61,620 nt of DNA from Streptomyces tateyamensis (GCF_003205575.1 NZ_PYBW01000027.1:1-61620); one strand, 5' to 3'. Counted from the first letter of the stretch, positions 49,068-59,347 are shown. The notes: a model not told the origin generated them from the letters alone. A program made the numbers and translations.

Positions 49068-49850
49068 TCAGAAGTTGCCCAGGCCGCCGCAGACGTTGAG
49101 TGCCTGCGCGGTGATCGAAGCGGCCGTGTCCGAGGCCAGGTAGCCGACCAGGCCGGCCACCTCCTCGGGGGTCGAGTAGCGGCCCAGCGGGATCTTGGCG
49201 GTGAACTTGGCCATCACCGCCTCCTCGCTGGTCCGGTAGGCGGCGGCGTAGCCCTGCCGGACCCGCTCGGCCATCGGGGTCTCGACGTAGCCCGGGCAGA
49301 CCGCGTTCACGGTGATGCCGGTGGGGGCCAGTTCGTTGCCCAGCGCCTTGGTGAAGCCGACCACGCCGTGCTTGGAGGCGGAGTACGGGGCGCCCAGCAC
49401 CACGCCCTGCTTGCCCGCGGTGGAGGCGATGTTGATGATCCGGCCCCGGCTCTTGTCGCGCATGCCGCCAGTGGTCAGCACCTCGCGGGTCAGCCGGAAG
49501 ACGCTGGTCAGGTTGGTCTCGATGACGTCGTCCCACAGCTCGTCGGTGATGTCGGCGGTGACCCCGCCGCCGCTTCGGCCGGCGTTGTTGACCAGTACGT
49601 CGACGCTGCCGAAGCGGTCCACCGCGGCCTGCACGAAGGCGCGCACCGAGTCGCCCGAGCGCACGTCCAGCACCGCGCCGTCGGCCTCGTGGCCCTCCTC
49701 GCACAGCTGCTTGACGGTCAGCGCCACGTTCTCCGCGTTGCGCGCGCCAATGAACACCTGGTGCCCCTGGACGGCCAGCGCCCGGGCGCTGGCCAGGCCG
49801 ATCCCGCTGGTCGCACCGCTCACCAGCGCCACCCGCTTGTCCTGCTCCAT
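49068..49850 (-). CDS. Polyketide C-9 ketoreductase (ActIII type)
   Basis: 260 aa SDR. NADPH motif SGATSGIGLASARAL, NNAGRSGGGVTADITDELWD, catalytic Ser143 (IASTAGKQG), Tyr156 and Lys160 (YSASK), and GLGNF at the C-terminus are the ActKR pattern. ActKR has RPGGG at residues 93-97 where this protein has RSGGG, a change next to the loop said to control stereochemistry and folding. It should reduce the C-9 carbonyl of the nascent poly-beta-ketone. It is positioned between ACP and aromatase in the usual order. Confidence 0.95.
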   Translation of the reverse strand: MEQDKRVALVSGATSGIGLASARALAVQGHQVFIGARNAENVALTVKQLCEEGHEADGAVLDVRSGDSVRAFVQAAVDRFGSVDVLVNNAGRSGGGVTADITDELWDDVIETNLTSVFRLTREVLTTGGMRDKSRGRIINIASTAGKQGVVLGAPYSASKHGVVGFTKALGNELAPTGITVNAVCPGYVETPMAERVRQGYAAAYRTSEEAVMAKFTAKIPLGRYSTPEEVAGLVGYLASDTAASITAQALNVCGGLGNF

Positions 49851-49949
49851 GCTCTCTCCTTAGGTGTCGGGTGCCTGGGGCACCCGGGTGGGTCGTGGGC
49901 CGCCGCCGGAGGGCGTCCGGCGGCGGCCGGTAAAAGGACTGACGAAGCC

Positions 49950-50213
49950 TCAGGCAGCGGCCAGCAGCTGCCCGTTGACCAGCTCGATCAGCTGGCGCGG
50001 GGTGTGCACGTCGGTCAGCGCGGTGTCGTCGAGGCTGATGCCGTACTCGCGCTCGATCCGGCCGCCGGTCTCCAGCAGCGCGAGCGACTCGTAGCCGAGC
50101 TCCTCGAAGTCGGCGTCCAGGATGTCGCCGTTCAGGTCGACGCCCTCCTCGGCGCCGGCTCCCTCCAGCAGGATCCGGGTCAGGTCGGAACGGGTGAACT
50201 GCTGCTCGGACAT
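49950..50213 (-). CDS. Type II PKS acyl carrier protein
   Basis: 87 aa from the ATG at 50213, which has GAAGGAAGAG six bases upstream. It is a canonical actinomycete PKS ACP: TRSDLTRILLEGAGAEEGVD, then FEELGYESLALLETGGRIER with Ser43 as the phosphopantetheine site (YES instead of the usual YDS), and LTDVHTPRQLIELVN. It carries the growing poly-beta-ketone between KS/CLF, ketoreductase and cyclase. Confidence 0.97.
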   Translation of the reverse strand: MSEQQFTRSDLTRILLEGAGAEEGVDLNGDILDADFEELGYESLALLETGGRIEREYGISLDDTALTDVHTPRQLIELVNGQLLAAA

Positions 50214-50268
50214 GTGCTCTTCCTTCATCAAGTGGGTTGACTGCAAAGCGGATCGGGGACCGGGCGGC

Positions 50269-51483
50269 TCAGTCGGCGGCGCGCACCACGACGGCGGAGT
50301 TGAAGCCGCCCTCGCCGCGCGCGACGACCAGCGCCACCCGTACCGCGGCCGGCCGCGGCCGGCCGGTGACCAGGTCCAGCTCGTAGCCCTCGTCCGGCGC
50401 CACGTTGGTGGTGGGCGGGATCACGCCGTCGCCGATGGCCAGCAGGGCCGCCGCCAGGTCGAGCGGGGCGCCGCCCGAGGAGAGCCGGCCGGTCATCGTC
50501 TTGGGCGCGGTCACCGGGACGCCGCGCGGGCCGAACACGGCGTTGAGCGCGGCCGCCTCGATCCGGTCCAGCTCGGGGACGGCGGCGGCGTCGGCGAACA
50601 CCACGTCCACCTGGCTGGGCGTCACCTGGGCGTCGGACAGGGCGAGTTCGATCGCGCGGCGCAGACCGCTCTCGCGGCCGCTGCCCGGCTTCGGGTCGAA
50701 GGTGGAGCCGTAGCCCGCGATCTCGCCGTAGACCCTGGCGCCGCGGGCGCGGGCCGCCGCGGCGTCCTCCAGGATCAGGATCGCGCCGCCCTCGCCCGGC
50801 ACGTGGCCCGCGGCCTCGGCGTCGAACGGGACGTAGGCCCGCTCGGGCTGCTCGCTGGTGCTCAGCCGGCCGCCGGCCAGCTGGGCGACCCAGCCCCACG
50901 GGCAGACCGTGGCGTCGATGCCGCCGGAGACGATCAGCGGGGTGCCCTTGCGGATCAGCCGCCGGGCCTGCGCGATCGCGTCCAGCCCGCCGGCCTGGTC
51001 GGCGACCACCACGCCGCTGGGGCCCTTCATCCCGTTGCGGATGGAGATCTGACCGCTGTTCACCGCGTAGAACCAGGCGAACGACTGGTACGCGCTGACG
51101 TGCGAGGCACCCATCGACCAGAGCTTCTTCAACTCGCCCTGGCCGAACTCGAAGCCTCCGGCCGAGCTGGCCGTGACCACGCCCATGTCGTAGGCGGGCA
51201 GCTGCTCCGGGTCGACCCCGGCGTCGGCCAGCGCCCAGTCGGTGGCCACCAGGGCCAGCCGGGTCATCCGGTCGGTCTGCGGCAGCAGTCGGCTGGGCAG
51301 GTGCTCCGCGGCCGCGAAGCCGGACACCTCGCCGGCCAGTTTGGCCGGGTACTGGCTCGGGTCGAAGCGGCTGATCCGCCCGATCCCGCTCCGGCCGCCC
51401 AGGGTGGCGTCCCAGTAGTCCTTGGTGCCGAGGCCGTTGGGCGAGGCGACGCCCAGACCGGTCACCACGACGGACGAGGTCAT
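50269..51483 (-). CDS. Chain-length factor (ketosynthase beta)
   Basis: 404 aa. It is a KS fold with the active-site Cys replaced by Gln163 in [12 protein letters not shown], the hallmark of CLFs. It pairs with KS-alpha and sets chain length through gating residues in the 109-135 region ([17 protein letters not shown]). The ATG overlaps the KS-alpha stop as ATGA, giving coupled 1:1 synthesis. Chain length cannot be read safely from single residues here. Confidence 0.97.
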   Translation of the reverse strand: MTSSVVVTGLGVASPNGLGTKDYWDATLGGRSGIGRISRFDPSQYPAKLAGEVSGFAAAEHLPSRLLPQTDRMTRLALVATDWALADAGVDPEQLPAYDMGVVTASSAGGFEFGQGELKKLWSMGASHVSAYQSFAWFYAVNSGQISIRNGMKGPSGVVVADQAGGLDAIAQARRLIRKGTPLIVSGGIDATVCPWGWVAQLAGGRLSTSEQPERAYVPFDAEAAGHVPGEGGAILILEDAAAARARGARVYGEIAGYGSTFDPKPGSGRESGLRRAIELALSDAQVTPSQVDVVFADAAAVPELDRIEAAALNAVFGPRGVPVTAPKTMTGRLSSGGAPLDLAAALLAIGDGVIPPTTNVAPDEGYELDLVTGRPRPAAVRVALVVARGEGGFNSAVVVRAAD

Positions 51484-52751
51484 GAGGAGCTCCTTTCGGG
51501 CCGGACCAGCACCATGGCGCTCTGGAAGCCGCCGAAGCCGCTCCCGACGGTGAGCACCGCATCGGTGCGCCACTCCCGGGCGGTCAGCGGCACGTAGTCC
51601 AGGTCGCACTCCGGGTCCGGGGTGTGCAGGTTCGCGGTGGGGGGGACGACGTTGTTCTCGATGGCCAGGGCCGAGGCGGCGATCTCGATCGAGCCGATCG
51701 CGCCCAGCGAGTGCCCGACCATCGACTTGATCGAGCTGACCGGCACCCGGTAGGCGTGCTCGCCGAGGCTGCGCTTGAAGGCGGCCGTCTCGTGCCGGTC
51801 GTTCTGCTTGGTGCCGGAGCCGTGCGCGTTGATGTAGTCGACGGCGTCCGGGTTCAGCCGCGCCTCGGCCAGGGCGACGTTGATCGCCTCGGCCATCTCG
51901 GCGCCGTCCGGGCGCAGCCCGGTCATGTGGAAGGCGTTGCAGCGCGAGGCGTAGCCGGCGATCTCGGCGTAGATGTGCGCACCGCGGCGGCGGGCGCTCT
52001 CCAACTCCTCCAGCACGAAGACCGCCGAGCCCTCACCCAGCACGAAGCCGTTGCGGGTGCCGTCGAACGGCCGCGAGGCGTGCGCCGGGTCGTCGTTGCG
52101 CGGAGTGGTGGCCTTGATCGCGTCGAAGCAGGCCATGGTGATCGGCGAAATCGGCGCGTCGGTGGCGCCGGCGATCATCACGTCCACGGTGCCCTCGCGG
52201 ATCAGCTCGACCGCGTGCCCGACCGAGTCGATGCCCGAGGTGCAGCCGGTGGACACCACCCCGGCCGGTCCCTGGGCGCCGACCGCCCAGGCCACCTCGG
52301 CGCTGAACGAGCTCGGCACCAGGAAGTTGTAGAGGTGCGGGACGGCGTACTGGTGGTCGACCAGGTCGAGCCGGCCGCCGTCGCTGACCACGTTGTACTC
52401 GGTGTCCAGCCCGGTGGTGGCGCCGACCGCGCTGCCGATCGTCACGCCGATCCCGTACGGGTCCAGCTCGTCGAGCACCAGTCCGCTGTCCGCCACCGCC
52501 TCCCGGGCGGCGACCACGGCCAGCTGCGCGGCCCGGTCCATCCGGCGGATCTCCTGCGGCCCCAGGCCGTGCGCCTGCGGGTCGAAGTCGATCTCGGCGG
52601 CGACCCGGGAGCGGAACTGGGCGGGATCGAAGAAGGTGATCCCGCGGGTCGCGGTGCGGCCCTCGCTCAGCAGGTTCCAGAAGTTCTTGGTGCCGATCCC
52701 ACCCGGGGCGAGCACCCCGATGCCGGTGATGGCCACCCGTCGTGCGGTCAT
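51480..52751 (-). CDS. Ketosynthase alpha of type II PKS
   Basis: 423 aa from the ATG at 52751 (GAAGGAAAG seven bases upstream). The catalytic triad is complete: Cys170 in [13 protein letters not shown], His310 in [11 protein letters not shown] and His347 in [10 protein letters not shown]. Other KS features are [16 protein letters not shown] and [18 protein letters not shown]. It condenses malonyl units on the ACP together with the CLF. It heads the minimal PKS block inside a longer operon that begins with SnoaL-like, SDR and MFS genes. Confidence 0.98.
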   Translation of the reverse strand: MTARRVAITGIGVLAPGGIGTKNFWNLLSEGRTATRGITFFDPAQFRSRVAAEIDFDPQAHGLGPQEIRRMDRAAQLAVVAAREAVADSGLVLDELDPYGIGVTIGSAVGATTGLDTEYNVVSDGGRLDLVDHQYAVPHLYNFLVPSSFSAEVAWAVGAQGPAGVVSTGCTSGIDSVGHAVELIREGTVDVMIAGATDAPISPITMACFDAIKATTPRNDDPAHASRPFDGTRNGFVLGEGSAVFVLEELESARRRGAHIYAEIAGYASRCNAFHMTGLRPDGAEMAEAINVALAEARLNPDAVDYINAHGSGTKQNDRHETAAFKRSLGEHAYRVPVSSIKSMVGHSLGAIGSIEIAASALAIENNVVPPTANLHTPDPECDLDYVPLTAREWRTDAVLTVGSGFGGFQSAMVLVRPERSSS

Positions 52752-52792
52752 GTCATCTTTCCTTCTCGATTCGGGAAGTTGGTCCGGTGCGG

Positions 52793-54271
52793 TCACGTGC
52801 TCTTGCCACCGCGGGCCGGCGGCTCGCCGGCCGGCAGGCCGAACTGCGCCAGCAGGGCGGCAGCCACCAGCACGGTGGCGGAGCCGAGGAAGACCAGGTG
52901 GTAGCCGGCGGTCAGCCCCTGACCGGTGGCGGCGGCGGCGCCGTTGCCGCCGGCCCAGGAGAGCGAGGCGGCCGAGGCCAGGGTGACCAGCGCGGCCAGG
53001 CCCACCGAGCCGCCGATCTGCCGGGAGGTGTTCAGCAGTCCGGAGACCAGCCCGGCCTGCGAGGTGGCGACCCCGGTGGTGGCGATCGAGGCCAGCGGGG
53101 TGAAGGACATCCCCATGCCCAGGGTGATCAGCAGGCCGGGACCGACCACGCCGGTCAGGTAGCCGCTGTGCGGGGTCAGGGTGGACTGCCACAGGAAGCC
53201 GGCCGCGCTGATCAGGGTCCCGGCCACCACCACGGTGCGGGCCGGCAGCACTGCCAGCAGCCGCGGGGTGAGCAGCCGGGCGCTGAGCACCACGGTGACG
53301 GTGTGCGGCACGAAGGCCAGGCCGGCCGACAGCGGTCCGTAGCCGAGCACGCCCTGGACGTACAGCGACATGAAGTACCACATGCTGAAGAAGGCGGCCC
53401 CGGTGCCGAGCACCGTCAGGTTGACCGCGGCCACCGTGCGCGAGCGCAGCAGGCGCAGCGGCAGCAGCGGGGTCCCGGTGGTGCGGGCCTGCACGGTCAG
53501 GAAGGCGGCGATGGCCAGGGCCCCGAGCGCCATCGGCACCAGCGCGGCCGCGCCGGTCCAGCCGTGGGCGCGGGTCTGGATCACGCCGAACTCCAGCAGC
53601 GACAGGCCGCCGGTGACGGTCAGCACGCTCAGCACGTCCAACCGCTGCTTCTGCTCGCTGCGCTGGTCGGTCAGGTAGACCGAGGCCAGCAGGATCAGCC
53701 CGGCGCCGATCGGCAGGTTGATCAGGAACACGTAGCGCCAGGAGAGCGCGGAGGTGAGCACCCCGCCCAGCACGTTGCCGACCGCGCCGCCGGCCGCACC
53801 GACCGCGCTCCAGGTGCCCAGGGCCTTGGTGCGGCGCGGGCCGGCCGGCAGCGTGGTGGTCAGGATGGTCAGGGAGGAGGGGCCGATCGCGGCGGCCCCG
53901 GCGCCCTGCACGAAGCGGGCCGCCACCAGCATGCCGGGTGAGACCGCCAGGCCGCAGGCCAGGCTGGCCAGGGTGAAGGTGGCCAGCCCGAGCAGGAAGA
54001 TCCGCCGGCGGCCGAACACGTCGACCGCGCGGCCGCCGAGCAGCAGCAGGCCGGCGACGGTGACCGCGTAGCCGTTGACCACCCAGGGCAGTCCGGTGGC
54101 GGAGAAGTGCAGGGCGGCGCCGGTGGAGGGCAGCGCGACGTTCACCACGGCCGCGTCGAGGACGACCAGGAACTGACCCAGGCAGGCCAGGGCGACGATG
54201 AGGAAGTCGGGGGCGACGCGCGGCGCGGCGACGTCCGGTGGGGCGGACGCGGCAGGCAGGGCCTGGGTCAT
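52793..54271 (-). CDS. MFS exporter, DHA2 (14-helix) family
   Basis: 492 aa with about 14 hydrophobic segments. It has DHA2 motifs: [20 protein letters not shown] (motif D1), [20 protein letters not shown] (motif A), [20 protein letters not shown] (motif B) and [20 protein letters not shown] (motif C). This EmrB/QacA-like proton antiporter probably exports the polyketide and gives self-resistance. It lies between SDR and KS-alpha genes with gaps of 36 and 41 bases. Confidence 0.95.
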   Translation of the reverse strand: MTQALPAASAPPDVAAPRVAPDFLIVALACLGQFLVVLDAAVVNVALPSTGAALHFSATGLPWVVNGYAVTVAGLLLLGGRAVDVFGRRRIFLLGLATFTLASLACGLAVSPGMLVAARFVQGAGAAAIGPSSLTILTTTLPAGPRRTKALGTWSAVGAAGGAVGNVLGGVLTSALSWRYVFLINLPIGAGLILLASVYLTDQRSEQKQRLDVLSVLTVTGGLSLLEFGVIQTRAHGWTGAAALVPMALGALAIAAFLTVQARTTGTPLLPLRLLRSRTVAAVNLTVLGTGAAFFSMWYFMSLYVQGVLGYGPLSAGLAFVPHTVTVVLSARLLTPRLLAVLPARTVVVAGTLISAAGFLWQSTLTPHSGYLTGVVGPGLLITLGMGMSFTPLASIATTGVATSQAGLVSGLLNTSRQIGGSVGLAALVTLASAASLSWAGGNGAAAATGQGLTAGYHLVFLGSATVLVAAALLAQFGLPAGEPPARGGKST

Positions 54272-54307
54272 CCGGGGGGCTCCTTAGCTCGGTCGGTGGA
54301 TCGTTGG

Positions 54308-55048
54308 TCAGCGCAGGTGGGTGCCGCCGTCGACGAGCAGCACCTCGCCGGTGGTGTAGGCGGCCCGGGCCAGCGCCAGCACGGCCTCGGCCACGTCCTC
54401 GGTGGTCCCGACCCGCTGCAGCGGGGCCTGGGTGGAGACCCACTTGCGGGGCTCGGTGAAGTCCGCCGTCCAGGGGGTGTCGATCAGGCCGGGCGCGACC
54501 GCGTTGACCCGCACGGCGGGGCCGAGCGAGGCGGCCAGCAGCCGGGTCATGTGGTTGATCGCGGCCTTGCTGACGGCGTAGGGCACGGAGCTGCCGGCCG
54601 GGCGGCAGCCGGCGATCGAGGAGATGTTGACGATCGCGCCCTGGCCGGTGGCCTCGAGGTGCGGCACGGCGGCCGTGGTGACCTGCCAGGTGCCGATCAC
54701 GTTGACGTCGAGGATCTCCCGCCAGACCTCGCCGTCGGCGGCCGCCAGGTCGCCGTGCGGGATGATCCTGGTGGTGCCGGCGTTGTTGACCAGCAGGTCG
54801 AGCCGTCCGAGCTGCTCGACGGTGCGCTCGACCAGCTCGCGGGCCTGCTGCGGGTCGGCCACGTCGCCCTGCAGGTAGACCGCGCCGGGCAGTTCGGCGG
54901 CCACGGCCTGGCCGGCGGCCACCGAGCGGGCGGAGTTGACGACCACTCGGTAGCCGGCCGCGGCCAGCCGCCGGGCGACGGCCTCCCCGATGCCCGAGCT
55001 GGAGCCGGTGACCAGGGCGACCGGGCCGGTGGCAGCTGTCTCGGTCAT
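54308..55048 (-). CDS. SDR ketoreductase (tailoring)
   Basis: 246 aa classical [59 protein letters not shown] (Ser, Tyr, Lys), GGTHLR end. It is closer to FabG-like tailoring reductases than to ActIII. It could reduce a ketone or quinone after cyclisation. It starts two bases after the SnoaL-like gene's stop, so the two are probably translationally coupled. Confidence 0.9.
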   Translation of the reverse strand: MTETAATGPVALVTGSSSGIGEAVARRLAAAGYRVVVNSARSVAAGQAVAAELPGAVYLQGDVADPQQARELVERTVEQLGRLDLLVNNAGTTRIIPHGDLAAADGEVWREILDVNVIGTWQVTTAAVPHLEATGQGAIVNISSIAGCRPAGSSVPYAVSKAAINHMTRLLAASLGPAVRVNAVAPGLIDTPWTADFTEPRKWVSTQAPLQRVGTTEDVAEAVLALARAAYTTGEVLLVDGGTHLR

Positions 55049-55050
55049 GG

Positions 55051-55467
55051 TCAGGCCTCGCGGACGTCGTCGCGGCGGACCGTGCGGACGTGGTTCAGCA
55101 GTCGGCCGTCCACCCGCACCAGCAGGTCCTCGACCAGGCAGCTCGGCTCCCAGCTGACGCTGCCGTCGGCTGCGGTGGCGCTGGTCAGCGCGGCGTAGCG
55201 GGTGCGGACCGCGCCGTCCTCGGCCGCCTCGACGGCGAGCATGCCGAACCAGTGCCGGCGGACCACGCCGGCCGCGCGGGTCTTCTCGACCCCGCGCTTG
55301 GTGGCCAGCGCGATCTCGGTCCGGGTGTCCACCCGGTTGTGCGGGTGGTGGACGAAGCTGCCGTCCAGGGTGAAGGTCTCGGCGAAGGCCTCGGCCTCGC
55401 CGTTGTCCAGGCTCTGCATCTGGTGCGCATAGAACTGCTGGATCTCGAAATAGAGCTGACTGTCCAT
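55051..55467 (-). CDS. SnoaL-like (NTF2-fold) protein, paralogue A
   Basis: 138 aa from the ATG at 55467. Pattern: [70 protein letters not shown] and [19 protein letters not shown]. This is the SnoaL_4-type NTF2 fold found in polyketide cyclases, dehydratases and ring hydroxylase subunits. Two paralogues are at 56455 and 61142. The His and Asp of the VHHP segment differ between copies. It begins the long leftward operon. Confidence 0.87.
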   Translation of the reverse strand: MDSQLYFEIQQFYAHQMQSLDNGEAEAFAETFTLDGSFVHHPHNRVDTRTEIALATKRGVEKTRAAGVVRRHWFGMLAVEAAEDGAVRTRYAALTSATAADGSVSWEPSCLVEDLLVRVDGRLLNHVRTVRRDDVREA

Positions 55468-55678
55468 CAGGGGCCGCCTCTCGATGGGCCGTTGATCTTC
55501 GGCGTGGCGCCCCACCGGGGAGGGCGGGGCGGCCACTGCTCAGGAATGTTCGACGGCACCGCTGTTGCGGGTCTGGAACCGCCCTGGAGACCAGGTCCAG
55601 GTGTCCGCGAGGCGTCCTCCAGTGCTGGGCGGGAGGTTCCGCGCACTAGCACCGGACCGTCGACACCAGGAGAAGACC

Positions 55679-56407
55679 GTGGAGTTGCAGGGAAAGACCG
55701 CCGTTGTCACGGGCGGCACCAGGGGGCTGGGGCGGCAGATCGCGGAGGCCTTCCTGCGCGCGGGCGCCCGGGTCGTGGTGGCCGGCCGGGACCAGGAGCC
55801 GGTGCGCGACCTGCTGGCGGCCGGCAGCGACGTCCGGTTCCACCGGGTGGACGTGACCGACGACGAGTCGGTGGAGCAGCTGCTGGCCGACGCCGCCGCC
55901 GAGTTCGGCGGCCTGGACGTGGTCGTGGCCAACGCCGGGGTGAGCCGTCCGGGCCGGGTGGCGGCGCTGGCGGTCAAGGACTGGGCCGAGACCTTCGAGA
56001 CCAACGTCAACGGCACCTTCCGCACCGTGCGCGCGGCCGCCGGCCGGCTGGCCGAGGGCGGCCGGATCATCACGCTCTCCTCGGCGATGGGCAGCCGGGT
56101 GGCGCCGGGCGCCTCCGCCTACTGCGCCTCCAAGGCCGCGATCGAGATGCTCACCAAGGTCGCCGCCGTCGAGCTGGCGGAGCGCGGAATCACCGTCAAC
56201 TGCCTGGCGCCGGGCATCATCGACGAGGGGATGGGCCGCCAGCTCACCGCGAACACCGTGGTCTGGGAGAAGTACCGGGCCAAGCTGGCCGCCGGCCGTC
56301 CCGGCTCGGGCGCCGAGGTGGCCGCGGCGGCGGTCTTCCTGGCCTCGCCGGCCAGCTCCTACGTCAACGGCCACGTGCTGGAGGTCAACGGCGGGCTCGA
56401 CTGGTAG
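55679..56407 (+). CDS. SDR oxidoreductase (tailoring)
   Basis: 242 aa from the GTG at 55679 (AGGAGAA five bases upstream); longer frames lack a site. It is a classical SDR: VVTGGTRGLGRQIAEAF, VVANAGVSRPGR, TLSSAMGSRVAPGASAYCAS-K, NGHVLEVNGGLDW. It is divergent from the SnoaL-like gene A, sharing a 211-base promoter region, and co-directional with paralogue B 47 bases downstream. SDR plus SnoaL-like pairs on both sides suggest coupled ring closure and reduction steps. Confidence 0.9.
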   Translation: MELQGKTAVVTGGTRGLGRQIAEAFLRAGARVVVAGRDQEPVRDLLAAGSDVRFHRVDVTDDESVEQLLADAAAEFGGLDVVVANAGVSRPGRVAALAVKDWAETFETNVNGTFRTVRAAAGRLAEGGRIITLSSAMGSRVAPGASAYCASKAAIEMLTKVAAVELAERGITVNCLAPGIIDEGMGRQLTANTVVWEKYRAKLAAGRPGSGAEVAAAAVFLASPASSYVNGHVLEVNGGLDW

Positions 56408-56454
56408 CCGCCACCCGCACCGCCCCACCCCCACCCGCAGCCGAGGAGCCGCAC

Positions 56455-56886
56455 ATGACGATCACCGACATCCCCACCGAACTCCACTTCGAGGTGGAGC
56501 TGTTCTACGCCCGCCAGCAACACCTGCTGGACGGCGGCGACATCCCGGGCTTCACCGCCGCGTTCACCGAGGACGCCGTCTTCGCGGTCCGCCCGGCGGC
56601 CCTGCTGACCGGCCGTCAGGCGATCGGCGAGGCGATGAGCGGCCTGGTCGCCAGGTTCGCCGCCGACGGGATCACCCGGCACCACTGGTTCGGCATGCGC
56701 CACCTGACGCACACGGCCGACGGCGCGCTGCGGGTGGTCTACTACGCGATGGTCTCGCACACCGCCGCCGACGGCTCGGTCACCCGGGAGCCGAGCAGCG
56801 TGGTGGTGGACGAGCTGGTGCGGGCCGGGGACGGCGGCCTGCTGGTCGCCTCCCGCACCATCACGCCGGACACCGTGCCCGGCTGA
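56455..56886 (+). CDS. SnoaL-like (NTF2-fold) protein, paralogue B
   Basis: 143 aa from the ATG at 56455 (GAGGAG eight bases upstream). It is collinear with paralogue A: FEVELFYARQQHLLDGGDIP, FTAAFTEDAVFAVRPAALLT, RHHWFGMRHL, LRVVYYAMVSHTAADGSVTR, VVVDELVRAGDGGLLVASRT. RHHWFGM is conserved in A and B. The tail is unique. A cyclase or dehydratase role is likely but not proven. It ends just before a bidirectional terminator. Confidence 0.86.
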   Translation: MTITDIPTELHFEVELFYARQQHLLDGGDIPGFTAAFTEDAVFAVRPAALLTGRQAIGEAMSGLVARFAADGITRHHWFGMRHLTHTADGALRVVYYAMVSHTAADGSVTREPSSVVVDELVRAGDGGLLVASRTITPDTVPG

Positions 56887-56891
56887 CCCGC

Positions 56892-56945
56892 CCCCACAAC
56901 GCCGGTGGCCCTTCCCGATCGGGAAGGGCCACCGGCGTTGTGGGG
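56892..56945. terminator. Bidirectional terminator, 54-base perfect palindrome
   Basis: Two 27-base arms without any mismatch or loop, centred on CCCGATCGGG, lie between convergent genes (SnoaL-like B and the flavin reductase). It begins six bases past the first stop. Confidence 0.85.
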
Positions 56946-56958
56946 CGAAGAGGCCGGC

Positions 56959-57462
56959 TCAGGAGACCGCGGCCAGCTGCGGTCCCCAGCTGCTGTACCG
57001 GCGCTTGAAGTACATCAGCGGCGCGCGGTGGAACACCTGGGCGCCCTCGACCCTGGCGATGAAGATCCAGTGGTCGCCGCCCTGCACGGCATCCACCACC
57101 CGGCACTCGGCGGCCGCCAGCGCGATGTCCGCGAGCACCGGCGCGCCGTCGGCCACCGCCGACGGCCGCCAGTCGACGGCCGCGAACTTGTCGTTCTCCT
57201 TGCCGGCGAAGACCCGCGAGGCGTCCTCCCCGGCGGCGGCCAGCACATTCACCACGAAGGTGCCGGAGGCGGCGATCGCGGGCAGTGTCTGGGACTTCTT
57301 GTCGACGCAGATCAGCAGCAGCGCCGGGTCGGCGGACACCGCACAGACCGCGTTGCAGGTGAATCCGCGGGGCTCGCCCTCCTCGTCCAGTGCCGTGATG
57401 ATCGACACCGAGGTGGGGAACGAACCGAATACCTCGCGGAAAAGATCGGGACCAATCGCCAT
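56959..57462 (-). CDS. Flavin reductase (ActVB-like family)
   Basis: 167 aa of the flavin-reductase-like, FMN-binding split-barrel family: REVFGSFPTSVSIITALDEE, PRGFTCNAVCAVSADPALLL, CVDKKSQTLPAIAASGTFVV, NVLAAAGEDASRVFAGKEND, KFAAVDW and GDHWIFIARVEG. It uses NAD(P)H to reduce FMN/FAD for a partner monooxygenase. The divergent luciferase-like monooxygenase gene, 287 bases away, is the obvious partner. The position resembles ActVB supplying reduced flavin in actinorhodin synthesis. Confidence 0.93.
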   Translation of the reverse strand: MAIGPDLFREVFGSFPTSVSIITALDEEGEPRGFTCNAVCAVSADPALLLICVDKKSQTLPAIAASGTFVVNVLAAAGEDASRVFAGKENDKFAAVDWRPSAVADGAPVLADIALAAAECRVVDAVQGGDHWIFIARVEGAQVFHRAPLMYFKRRYSSWGPQLAAVS

Positions 57463-57749
57463 TTCGACTCACCGTCATTGTGGTTTTGGGCGGGCGGGTG
57501 CGTGGGTCCGTGCTCCGCGTCCTGGTGGGACTGGGTGTACACGGCCTCGCAGCACGGTCGCGAGTGCTTCTGGATTCGCCCTACCGCCGCACTGGACCGG
57601 GCTTCCGGCGGCCTTTCCGGCGCCTGCCCCGAAAGGCTCCAGGGCCTCTCCAGAAGCCTTCCAGCGGATCACCGCAGTCTGCCGTATCGGCAGGCCGCGC
57701 GGACACGACCGGCACGGCACCCGACGTATGGAAGAAGGCGAAGCGCAGC
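57463..57749. other. Divergent promoter region of flavin reductase and LLM genes
   Basis: 287 bases without a gene. It holds the promoters for both halves of the presumed two-component monooxygenase, so joint control is likely. I see no clear operator palindrome. Confidence 0.4.
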
Positions 57750-58808
57750 ATGGAATTTGGTATTACGTTCTTCCCGACCATCGGCCCCGACGACCGGCCC
57801 GCGGACCAGTACTTCGACGAGTGCCTCGCGCTGGCCGAACTCGCCGACGAGCTCGGCCTGCACCACGTGCGCACCGTCGAGCACTACTTCTTCGAGTACG
57901 GCGGCTACAGCCCGGACCCGGTGACCTTCCTGGCGGCCGCCGCCGCCCGCACCCGGCGGATCCGGCTGGGTACCAGCGCGGTCATCCCCGCCTTCACCCA
58001 CCCGGTCAAGCTGGCCGGCAAGCTGGCCATGCTGGACAACATCTCGCACGGCCGCCTCGACGTCGGCTTCGGCCGAGCCTTCCTGCCCGACGAGTTCGAG
58101 GCCTTCCAGGTCCCGATGGACGAGAGCCACATCCGTTTCCAGGAGGGCATCGAGGCCTGCAAGCGGCTCTGGTCCGAGAAGGCCGTGGTCTGGGAGGGCA
58201 CCCACCACCGCTTCGGCCCGGTCACCCTGCTGCCCCGCCCGGTCCAGCAGCCGCACCCGCCGGTGTACGTGACCACCGCGCGCAGCCTGGAGTCCTGCGA
58301 GGCGGCCGGCCGCAACGGGCACAACCTGCAGATGGTCGGCGCGATCCTGACCAGGGAGCAGATCCAGGAGCGCCTGGCGGCCTACCGCAAGGCCTGGGTC
58401 GAGGCGGGCCACGAGCCCGGCGCCGAGCGGGTCCAGCTCTCCTACCCGGCCTTCCTGTCCGAGGACGCGGACCAGGCGCTGCGGATCGCGACCTACGACG
58501 AGGGCAAGGGCGGCGAGCGGATCGGAGCCGCCGTCAGTTCCTGGAGCAGCCGGACCAGCCAGGCCTACCCGGGCTACGAGAAGCTCGCCGACCAGGCCCT
58601 GCGCCCGACGGTGGCCGACAAGATCCGCGACAACAAGGTGCTGGCCGGCACCCCGCAGCAGGTCTGCGAGCAGCTGGCGCAGATCTCCGAGTGGTTCGGC
58701 AACGACGTGATCATCAGCGTCGCCGTCCACTCCGGCCAGCTGTCCTTCGAGGACGCCGAGCGCACCGTGCGCCTGCTCGCCGAGCAGGTCGCGCCGAAGT
58801 TCCGCTGA
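57750..58808 (+). CDS. Luciferase-like (LLM) flavin-dependent monooxygenase
   Basis: 352 aa from the ATG at 57750; GAAGAAGG lies upstream and the longer frame has no start with a site. It is a bacterial-luciferase-type TIM barrel: MEFGITFFPTIGPDDR, LADELGLHHVRTVEHYFFEY, RRIRLGTSAVIPAFTHPVKL, AKLAMLDNISHGRLDVGFG-R, RSLESCEAAGRNGHNLQMVG. The active-site His in VEHYF fits the family. It needs reduced FMN, probably from the divergent reductase. LLM enzymes in polyketide pathways carry out hydroxylation, epoxidation or Baeyer-Villiger-type chemistry; the reaction here is unknown. Confidence 0.93.
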   Translation: MEFGITFFPTIGPDDRPADQYFDECLALAELADELGLHHVRTVEHYFFEYGGYSPDPVTFLAAAAARTRRIRLGTSAVIPAFTHPVKLAGKLAMLDNISHGRLDVGFGRAFLPDEFEAFQVPMDESHIRFQEGIEACKRLWSEKAVVWEGTHHRFGPVTLLPRPVQQPHPPVYVTTARSLESCEAAGRNGHNLQMVGAILTREQIQERLAAYRKAWVEAGHEPGAERVQLSYPAFLSEDADQALRIATYDEGKGGERIGAAVSSWSSRTSQAYPGYEKLADQALRPTVADKIRDNKVLAGTPQQVCEQLAQISEWFGNDVIISVAVHSGQLSFEDAERTVRLLAEQVAPKFR

Positions 58809-58855
58809 CCGCAGCCCCCTCCACCACTCCGTTCCAGAAAGGTCCAACCACCATC

Positions 58856-59347
58856 ATGCTCACCAGAATCACCACCCGGACCGGCGCGGCCGTCCTCGCC
58901 GCCGTCGCCGTGGCCGCCCTCGCCACCGGCTGCGGCTCGGGCACCAAGTCCGACAAGGCCGCCGACAAGCCCACCGCCGCCGCCCCGCAGCTCAGCCCGG
59001 TCGGCAAGTGGAACGTCCAGGTGCAGACCTCGCTGCCGTCCAACGGCTCGGCCGTGCTGACCTTCAAGCAGGACGGCAGCCTGGAGCAGGCCGGCTCGGA
59101 CACGCTGCCCGGCACCGGCTGGTGGCAGCCGGGCAAGCAGCCCAACCAGTACACGCTGGAGGTGGTCATCCCGCTCACCGACCACACCACCAAGGCGCCC
59201 ACCGGCACCATCCGCGGCATCGAGACCGTGACCCTGGACGGCGAGAAGCTCACCGCGAGCGGCACCGCGGCCATGTTCGACCTCCAGGGCAAGCAGCTGA
59301 AGACCTTCGACCTGAGCAGCCACGCCGACAGCAAGCTCTCCTCCTGA
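58856..59347 (+). CDS. Small secreted lipoprotein
   Basis: 163 aa. Signal sequence RTGAAVLAAVAVAALATGC ends in a lipobox (LATGC) with Cys at residue 26. A charged linker (GSGTKSDKAADKPTA) precedes a beta-rich domain: LSPVGKWNVQVQTSLPSNGS, AVLTFKQDGSLEQAG and GWWQPGKQPNQYTLEVVI, like a lipocalin-type META or DUF4923 fold. It is co-directional between the LLM and multicopper oxidase genes. It may bind a hydrophobic product at the cell surface; this is inference. Confidence 0.8.
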   Translation: MLTRITTRTGAAVLAAVAVAALATGCGSGTKSDKAADKPTAAAPQLSPVGKWNVQVQTSLPSNGSAVLTFKQDGSLEQAGSDTLPGTGWWQPGKQPNQYTLEVVIPLTDHTTKAPTGTIRGIETVTLDGEKLTASGTAAMFDLQGKQLKTFDLSSHADSKLSS

